This document shows positions 6,063 to 10,889 of a stretch of 10,889 bases of DNA, piece by piece (positions within the stretch are counted from its first letter, which is position 1; each line of letters starts with the position of its first letter). Below the pieces are notes generated by a model that had not been told where the DNA came from, did no database searches, and saw nothing but the letters and a program-made list of their open reading frames with translations. Made by a program: the position numbers and the translations under genes. The stretch covers positions 1 through 10,889 of the forward strand of contig CAMBZY010000059.1 of NCBI GenBank assembly GCA_945872325.1, written 5' to 3'. Origin of the DNA: Candidatus Kuenenia stuttgartensis (GTDB taxonomy: Bacteria; Planctomycetota; Planctomycetia; Isosphaerales; Isosphaeraceae).

Positions 6063-7016
6063 ATGGCCCTGCGATTCTCTACACTGGCGAGCGGCTCGAA
6101 GGGCAATTGCTCGGTTGTGGAGCTTGACGATAAATATTTGATGATCGATATCGGGCTCTCGGCAAAGAGCCTCAAGGGACGGCTTTCGCAAATCGGTCTG
6201 TCGATAAAAAATGTGACCGATGTTTTGCTCACCCATACGCATGGCGATCACGTCAACGACACCGCTTTATCGCTGCTTGCAGAGCAGGGGATCTGGTTCT
6301 GGTGCCACGCAGAGCATCAGGAATATCTCGCTCAGAGGCCCGGCTTTCAGTCCCTCAAAAGCAGTGGACTGGTGTTGGCCTATGATGAACGTAAGTTTCA
6401 GACAATTTCAGGACTTACCATTTATCCAGCCGCCTTGAGGCACGGCCCCGAGAAAACCTTCGGGTTCAGGATTGAGCATACCTGGAAAGTGGCAAATGAA
6501 AGATCTGCGATTGCTTATTTTGCCGATATCGGGTGCTGGAACCGCGCTACGGTTGACCATTTTGCGAATTGCAATCTGCTGGCGATGGAATTCAATCACG
6601 ACGTAAAAATGACTCTGGCAAGTCCCAGACATCCATCTGTCATTAAACGCAATTTGTCAGATGATGGACACCTTTCGAACGATCAGGCCGCTGGGCTATT
6701 GCAACAGATCCTCAACGCATCTATGATATGCAAGCCTAAGAGCCTGGTTCTGCTGCATATTTCGGATCAGTGCAATACGCATGAAATGGCCGTCAATGCT
6801 GCAACTCGCGTATTAAGTCACTCTGGCCTGGAGTATATTCCCATTCATCCTGCTGAACAAAGTCAGGCGGGTGGATGGCTGGAAGTGCCTTCAGTGACGA
6901 ATGTTTGCGCTGAAACCTGTACGGAGATTTCAACTCAGTCGCTTCCTGTAGTGAAATCAGTCAGGAAGAAAAATAAAGTGTCGCCATTTCAACAAGAATT
7001 CTTCTTTCCGGTATAA
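6063..7016 (+). CDS. YycJ/WalJ-type metallo-beta-lactamase-fold hydrolase
   Basis: This 317-residue protein is an MBL-fold enzyme of the YycJ (WalJ/VicX) type, known in Firmicutes as a nuclease-like protein near the walRK genes. The start FSTLASGSKGNCSVVEL is characteristic of the family. The metal-binding motif THTHGDH gives H58, H60, D62 and H63; further likely ligands are H127 (LRHGP), D155 (YFADIG) and H232 (LLHISD). The segment GHLSNDQAA (202-210) is also typical of YycJ. I chose ATG 6063 because homologues start just before this segment and GAGGG lies about 11 bases upstream; the frame is open back to 5928, but those 45 codons look non-coding. The C-terminus adds a basic stretch (SVRKKNK) and ends in QQEFFFPV, which resembles a sliding-clamp-binding motif. 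The LpxH-like gene follows 5 bases later, so the two are probably cotranscribed. No walR/walK genes are nearby. Confidence 0.87.
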   Translation: MALRFSTLASGSKGNCSVVELDDKYLMIDIGLSAKSLKGRLSQIGLSIKNVTDVLLTHTHGDHVNDTALSLLAEQGIWFWCHAEHQEYLAQRPGFQSLKSSGLVLAYDERKFQTISGLTIYPAALRHGPEKTFGFRIEHTWKVANERSAIAYFADIGCWNRATVDHFANCNLLAMEFNHDVKMTLASPRHPSVIKRNLSDDGHLSNDQAAGLLQQILNASMICKPKSLVLLHISDQCNTHEMAVNAATRVLSHSGLEYIPIHPAEQSQAGGWLEVPSVTNVCAETCTEISTQSLPVVKSVRKKNKVSPFQQEFFFPV

Positions 7017-7021
7017 TCACA

Positions 7022-7819
7022 GTGGCAACCTACTTCACCAGCGATCAGCATATCACTCTCAGGCACCCGGAACGTGGTGAGCGATTTTCGCGATTTATGG
7101 GTTTATTAAATCCTGGTCAGGATCGGCTCGTCATTGCTGGCGATTTGGTTGATTTCTGGTTTACAGCCAGAGAAGCAGGACGAACTCAACCGATTTCTGA
7201 TCCTGGATTAATTGCTCTCCAGAATTTTGTCAGCCAAAACGGTCAGGTGATCTTGCTGGCAGGCAATCATGACCAGCATCTTGGATGGTATTTTGAGCGA
7301 GAATTTGGGCTGAAATTTACACCAGAGCCATTTGAAGCTGATCTGGACGGATTTAAAATCCGAGTGGTGCATGGTCATCTGCTGGGCGGGCGGTCGAGTT
7401 GGAAGGGCTGGATGGAGAGTCGATTGTTTTTAAAGGCATTTGAGCAAGTACCTGATTCCATTGCAGATCGACTTGCAGGTCAGTTAAAGAAATATAACTC
7501 GCGGAATCGGAGAGTTGATAACCTGCGTCACTACATGGTTTTTGAACGATATGTACAAAGCCTGTTTTTCTCTGTGGCCGATATCACGATCCTTGGTCAC
7601 ATCCATCAGACAATTTTCCATGATGTCCCAATGCCAACCATCGAATTAAATGAAACCAAGTCTATTTCCAGAATCATGCCTATGGCTGTACTGGGGCACT
7701 GGTTCCAGCAATCAAGCTGGTTAAAACTTGAAAATGGCAGGTCGGAATTTTACATCTGGAGTGACGATTCACCCGCCCCCGAACAAGTCAATGACAGCCG
7801 TATTCAAAGGCCGATTTGA
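7022..7819 (+). CDS. LpxH-like metallophosphoesterase (UDP-2,3-diacylglucosamine pyrophosphatase type)
   Basis: LpxH cleaves UDP-2,3-diacylglucosamine to lipid X in lipid A synthesis at the inner membrane. This 265-residue protein has the calcineurin-like metal motifs in order and at nearly the same residue numbers as E. coli LpxH: D8/H10 (SDQH), GDLVDFW (D41), GNHD (81-84), HGH (117-119) and GHIH (192-195). It also shares the cap-like NSRNRRVDN segment and the C-terminal VLGHWFQQSSWLKL strand pair. Two differences stand out: GNHD replaces GNRD and HGH replaces HGD, both more like general phosphoesterases. True LpxH activity is therefore likely but not certain. The start is GTG at 7022, 5 bases after the YycJ-like stop and without a clear Shine-Dalgarno, consistent with coupling. 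Confidence 0.8.
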   Translation: MATYFTSDQHITLRHPERGERFSRFMGLLNPGQDRLVIAGDLVDFWFTAREAGRTQPISDPGLIALQNFVSQNGQVILLAGNHDQHLGWYFEREFGLKFTPEPFEADLDGFKIRVVHGHLLGGRSSWKGWMESRLFLKAFEQVPDSIADRLAGQLKKYNSRNRRVDNLRHYMVFERYVQSLFFSVADITILGHIHQTIFHDVPMPTIELNETKSISRIMPMAVLGHWFQQSSWLKLENGRSEFYIWSDDSPAPEQVNDSRIQRPI

Positions 7820-7831
7820 AAGATTGGCAGG

Positions 7832-7843
7832 CGCGATAACGCG
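7832..7843. terminator. Weak hairpin in the convergent gap
   Basis: CGCG-ATAA-CGCG lies in the 45-base gap between the LpxH-like gene and the convergent kinase gene. With G-U pairs the stem reaches 6 pairs. There is no T-run on either side, so it is not a classic intrinsic terminator; its position between convergent ends is the main argument. Confidence 0.2.
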
Positions 7844-7864
7844 TTGTAATTGAAAATCGTCGAA

Positions 7865-10276
7865 TCATTCGATTTCATCTTCGTCAAATTCCTCTTCATC
7901 GGAATCTGAAGACTTCGAACCGAACCATTTTCTGGCCTTATTCCAGAGTTTTTCAGCTTCCAGAGCGGTGGCTGTACCGATTGGAATATCCAGAGAGAGG
8001 TCTTTAAGCAACTCAGCCAGCCCTCTGTCAGCATCGGAATGATACCATTTTTTTCGAGGTGCCGACCACGCCAGACTTTTTTCGTTGCGGTTTTGATCTC
8101 GATGCTTTATGGCAAGGCTGCCGTCTGTATAGCCCCAGGCTGCTATGATGGGCGCGTCCGCCGATCCAGACATCTGTAGAGGAGGAATGGTGATCTCGAC
8201 TGGAGTCAAGCCTTTTCCTAAAATTCTTGCTTGACTGGCTTTGAAACCGCCTCTTGTCGAGATCATTAATACAACATGGGCAAATTCGCCCAACGGTAAC
8301 CTCTGATGTGTCGCAGAAGCTGCTTTGGAGAGCCTGTAATTGGAAGTGGCTTCATCGTATGCTGTTTTTAATGGGCCTAATTTGATGATGTCAGGCTTTT
8401 CTTCAATCAACGTCACAATATCAGGCTGAGATTGAAATTCAGGTGCTAGAGGAGCGAAATCACCGGCTGCCGAAGGAGCGACGGCCATGGAAATACCGGA
8501 ACCTGTGGCGGCTCGGCCTTTGACTCGTGGAGTTTCGAGAATTCTGGCCTCAAATTCCATCCGTTCACGTGCTCCGGGAGTGAGCAGGGCCAAACGGCGG
8601 CCCCAGCTTGGGTCGTCGCGTCGTCGCCTTGCTTCCAGCCAAAGGGGCTCAACCACCTCAGGCCAGAATCTCATTGCAGCTGGATCTTTGGCGACCCAAG
8701 GGGCGCTGGCTCTGAGAACGGCTCGCCGGAAGTCGGGATTGGAGGCCCAGATATCGGCCAGTCGATTCCACAACCGAAGTCTGTCGCGACTGACCTTGGG
8801 GGTATCCGAATCCGTGTCGAACAAATTTTCCCAATCTCTGGGTAGCCTGTTTGGCAGAAGGTGGCCTTGATCGTCCATCCACGTGTCGGCGACCACCTCA
8901 TAATTCACGACCAGTTCCTTACGAATCTTCCTTAAAAGTTCGAGCCCTGGAGTCGTTTCACGAATCGCAAGATATCTGCCAAGGATCAAAGGGCTAAGCC
9001 CCTGACGCACCTCATAGCCGCGTTCGATCAAAATCCCGGCACGGGCGATTGACGGTTCGGATCCACCCGCCACAACACTTGACGTCAATGCCAGAAGGGC
9101 TCGCGCCAGCTCGGCAGATTCGTTCCGAACAGAGCCTCCAGCACTCAGGGCCCAACTCCTGGGCTGATCCATGATCATATCGGCCAGCCATCCTCCAGCC
9201 AACGATCGTTCAGTCGGGTCAAGGGCCATCGGCTCATCTTCGATAATCCGCACAAGTTCACGAACCAAAGGCTCGGAAATGATGTCGATGGGAGGCCGCT
9301 GAGCATGCTTTTGAGTGCTCTTTGAAGTGGTTTGGCTGGTAAAAATGCTGGGAGAATCTGCCACCCCTCCCGAGGCCAGTTCCTCTCGCATGGTACGGGC
9401 AAAATCTGCCAGGGAAGGTTCTGAGTAGGTGGGTTCAGGCGTTTGAGCGAATCGCTTGGACGGGGTTGTCTGGCCAGGCAGAAGGTGGCGAATTTCCTCG
9501 AGTTTGCGAGCCACTTCAGCGGCTCTGTGCGGCCTTTTGACGGGATCTTTTTCGAGCAGTTGACGGATCAGTTTGTCGAGTTCTACAGGAATGGCCGGGT
9601 TGATCGACCTTGGCGACTTGGGTGCCCGTGAAGTGACCTCTGCAACGATCTCGCGAGTGGCTCCACGAAACGGAAGTTCACCGGTGACCGATTCGTAAAG
9701 CACAACTCCTAAAGCATATAAGTCAGAAGAAGGGCTCGGCGGCTTATTCCGAAACAGTTCAGGGGCCATATAAGGCACGGTTCCCCGAAGTGCGTTTTCC
9801 TCGACCGTGTCGCCTTGCTGAAGCGCCAGTCCGAAGTCTGTGAGCTTGGCTCGTAAGTCTTTTGTCAGCAGTATGTTGCCAGGCTTAATATCGCGGTGAA
9901 CAATGCCCAGTTGGTGGGCTTCGTCAAGGGCTTCGGCCGTCTCTGCGAGCAGACGAACTTTTTCGTCGAGTGTCAGGTCAGGGAACTTCCGCAGAAGTGT
10001 TGACCCTTCCACGAGTTCCATCACCAGATAGAGAGGTCCGTCAGGAATCTGGCCCATGTCATAAAGACGGACCACGTGGTCGTGTGAGAGGCGGGCAACA
10101 ATCTCAGCTTCAAGCCGAAGTCTCTCTGCCCAAACGGCTTGAGTCGCAAGGTCGATGGTTTTGATCGCCACTTCGCGTTTCAGGACAAGATCGGTCGCCC
10201 GATACACACATCCCATTCCGCCTCGGCCGAGGATGGAATCAATCCGGAATCGTTGGTTGAGAGTGGTGCCGATCAT
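7865..10276 (-). CDS. Ser/Thr protein kinase with uncharacterised C-terminal region
   Basis: A Hanks-type (PknB-like) kinase occupies about residues 10-262 of 803. All key parts are present: Gly-rich loop GRGGMGCVY (17-25), VAIK with K39, an alpha-C Glu (E56), HRDIKPGN (D129, K131, N134), DFG (147-149), GTVPYMAPE and KDPVKRP (R248). It should be an active RD kinase. After a Ser/Thr/Pro linker (about 268-345) comes a long, mostly helical region (about 345-610, rich in Trp, Arg and Leu: WLADMIMDQPRSW, LRLWNRLADIWASNP, WPEVVEPLWLEARRRRDD), then a second globular part (about 640-780) and an acidic end (SDEEEFDEDEIE). No membrane helix was seen, unlike many planctomycete kinases, so it appears cytoplasmic. 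I recognise no domain in the C-terminal half. The start ATG 10276 fits the usual kinase beginning; Shine-Dalgarno is weak. It stands alone, divergent from the Nudix gene. Confidence 0.93.
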   Translation of the reverse strand: MIGTTLNQRFRIDSILGRGGMGCVYRATDLVLKREVAIKTIDLATQAVWAERLRLEAEIVARLSHDHVVRLYDMGQIPDGPLYLVMELVEGSTLLRKFPDLTLDEKVRLLAETAEALDEAHQLGIVHRDIKPGNILLTKDLRAKLTDFGLALQQGDTVEENALRGTVPYMAPELFRNKPPSPSSDLYALGVVLYESVTGELPFRGATREIVAEVTSRAPKSPRSINPAIPVELDKLIRQLLEKDPVKRPHRAAEVARKLEEIRHLLPGQTTPSKRFAQTPEPTYSEPSLADFARTMREELASGGVADSPSIFTSQTTSKSTQKHAQRPPIDIISEPLVRELVRIIEDEPMALDPTERSLAGGWLADMIMDQPRSWALSAGGSVRNESAELARALLALTSSVVAGGSEPSIARAGILIERGYEVRQGLSPLILGRYLAIRETTPGLELLRKIRKELVVNYEVVADTWMDDQGHLLPNRLPRDWENLFDTDSDTPKVSRDRLRLWNRLADIWASNPDFRRAVLRASAPWVAKDPAAMRFWPEVVEPLWLEARRRRDDPSWGRRLALLTPGARERMEFEARILETPRVKGRAATGSGISMAVAPSAAGDFAPLAPEFQSQPDIVTLIEEKPDIIKLGPLKTAYDEATSNYRLSKAASATHQRLPLGEFAHVVLMISTRGGFKASQARILGKGLTPVEITIPPLQMSGSADAPIIAAWGYTDGSLAIKHRDQNRNEKSLAWSAPRKKWYHSDADRGLAELLKDLSLDIPIGTATALEAEKLWNKARKWFGSKSSDSDEEEFDEDEIE

Positions 10277-10312
10277 GCCTGTACAGATGTCGCGATGGGT
10301 CGAGTTTTTTTG

Positions 10313-10325
10313 TAACGTTTCGTTA
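10313..10325. promoter_or_regulatory. Dyad upstream of the kinase gene
   Basis: TAACG-TTT-CGTTA is a perfect inverted repeat of 5-base arms, 36 bases before the kinase ATG, next to a run of seven T. On the kinase strand it is followed by C and seven A, so it is not a terminator. It could be an operator; short arms keep this uncertain. Confidence 0.25.
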
Positions 10326-10405
10326 TCCTAACCCACCAAAGGCATCCAAGACTACGTTTTCTGCAAAAAACATGAGGCAAATTCTGGACAATCCTCGCTC
10401 TACTA

Positions 10406-10418
10406 GGTCATACTGACC
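10406..10418. promoter_or_regulatory. GGTCA-TAC-TGACC dyad
   Basis: A perfect inverted repeat with 5-base arms and a 3-base centre lies in the middle of the kinase/Nudix intergenic region. The form fits a small dimeric-regulator site. Nothing else supports it. Confidence 0.25.
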
Positions 10419-10439
10419 GCTGTTGGAACCTCTCCGTAG

Positions 10440-10470
10440 AAAAAAAGGCTACCGAAAGTAACGGGTAGTC
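10440..10470 (-). terminator. Intrinsic-terminator-like hairpin on the minus strand
   Basis: Read on the minus strand, GACTACC and GGTAGCC can form a 7-pair stem (one G-U) around a 10-base loop, and the stem is followed directly by seven T (10446 down to 10440). This is the layout of a Rho-independent terminator, though the stem is short and the loop large. It points towards the kinase gene, and no minus-strand gene is seen to its right. It may stop antisense transcription, or act within the kinase leader. Confidence 0.4.
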
Positions 10471-10503
10471 ACTCAGAATACCTGAAAAAGAGTTCATAAG
10501 ACC

Positions 10504-10889
10504 ATGTCAGCCAAAGACGATGAGCGAGTTTTGTGTGTCCCGACCTCGGAGGTGGACGCTCTGGGCCATTTCCAAGGCTTTCTGGCAGACGCTGATCGTT
10601 ATCTGGCATATCTTTTGCGACCAGGGATCGCAAAATTCGTGCGTCGAGGCGATTGCGAAACCGACCCGACCCTCAAGCAGATCATTCCCTATGTTGTTTT
10701 CTACTCAGGTGATAGGGTCTTTAATTACACCCGTGGCCGTAGTCAGGGCGAATCCCGGCTTCATGCCCTCAAGTCCATTGGAGTCGGTGGGCACGTTGCC
10801 GAAGAGGACGCTGCAGGTGGTTGCACAGCCGAAGCTTATGAAATGGCCCTTCAACGCGAGCTTGACGAAGAAGTTCGAATTGATGTGCC
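10504..10889 (+). CDS. Nudix-family hydrolase (MutT-like phosphoesterase), 3' truncated
   Basis: From ATG 10504 the frame stays open to the window edge, giving 128 residues of the N-terminal part. VPTSEVDALGHFQGF begins the protein, and IPYVVFYSGDRVFNYTRG is followed by GESRLHALKSIGVGGHV and AYEMALQRELDEEV (112-124). The RELDEEV core (118-124) matches the Nudix box REUXEE, which binds the metal ions used to cleave nucleoside diphosphates linked to another group. The gap between the first Gly (95-96) and REL is longer than in the canonical box, as in the 'predicted phosphoesterase, MutT family' group (COG4112), which it resembles. The substrate is unknown and the C-terminal part is missing. 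It is divergent from the kinase gene; only a weak AAAGAG lies before the ATG. Confidence 0.8.
   Translation, partial: MSAKDDERVLCVPTSEVDALGHFQGFLADADRYLAYLLRPGIAKFVRRGDCETDPTLKQIIPYVVFYSGDRVFNYTRGRSQGESRLHALKSIGVGGHVAEEDAAGGCTAEAYEMALQRELDEEVRIDV

Larger units (their letters stand above)
10277..10503. promoter_or_regulatory. Divergent kinase/Nudix intergenic region
   Basis: 227 bases separate the divergent starts at 10276 and 10504. Three inverted repeats stand out: 10313-10325, 10406-10418 and the hairpin at 10447-10470. No clear -35/-10 pair was found on either strand. The region is more A/T-rich than the genes around it. Confidence 0.4.

Noticed and set aside
7832..7843. Strong bidirectional terminator between the LpxH-like and kinase genes
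   Set aside because: The stem is only 4 strict pairs and lacks T-runs on both strands; listed only as a weak hairpin.
8487..8870. 127-codon plus-strand frame opposite the kinase
   Set aside because: Arg/Ser-rich shadow of the kinase coding strand without a family match.
1..10889. CRISPR array, tRNA/rRNA, IS element, integrase or phage genes
   Set aside because: No regularly spaced repeats, cloverleaf-like sequences, transposase motifs or long terminal inverted repeats were seen; gene content looks like ordinary chromosome.

Overview
The window most likely comes from a planctomycete chromosome. This is inferred from gene content: an ExbD-type gene run leading into an inner-membrane-anchored von Willebrand A (VWA) protein, a very large Ser/Thr kinase with a novel C-terminal half, moderate G+C, and many genes with weak or absent Shine-Dalgarno sequences. 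No rRNA, tRNA, IS element, CRISPR array or phage gene was seen. Coding density is high and the longest gene-free stretch is about 260 bases.

Layout. (1) Positions 2-2133, plus strand: the end of an ExbD/TolR-like gene, a signal-peptide protein with a C-terminal membrane helix, and a VWA protein with an N-terminal membrane anchor, tightly spaced and probably one operon. (2) Positions 2142-5798, minus strand, read right to left: uracil phosphoribosyltransferase (upp), thymidine/pyrimidine-nucleoside phosphorylase (deoA/pdp type), a protein with a ribbon-helix-helix-like segment, and a UPF0309-type SIS-domain protein. This looks like a pyrimidine salvage operon with two uncharacterised passengers. 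It ends only 8 bases from the convergent VWA gene. (3) Positions 6063-7819, plus strand: a YycJ/WalJ-type metallo-beta-lactamase-fold nuclease and, 5 bases later, an LpxH-like metallophosphoesterase. (4) Positions 7865-10276, minus strand: an 803-residue Ser/Thr kinase. (5) From 10504 to the window edge, plus strand: the start of a Nudix-family hydrolase.

How the genes work together. Nucleoside phosphorylase frees uracil or thymine plus (deoxy)ribose-1-phosphate, and Upp turns uracil into UMP; a sugar-phosphate-binding SIS protein could plausibly act on the sugar side, but this is inference. The ExbD-like/VWA block is probably a proton-motive-force-linked envelope complex, in which the VWA protein carries a TonB-like anchor.

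Most worth a second look: the TonB-like anchor on the VWA protein, a possible sliding-clamp-binding motif at the extreme C-terminus of the YycJ homologue, a perfect 19-base dyad just upstream of upp, the RHH-like protein in the salvage operon, and a minus-strand terminator-like hairpin in the kinase/Nudix divergent region. None amounts to a proven new system.
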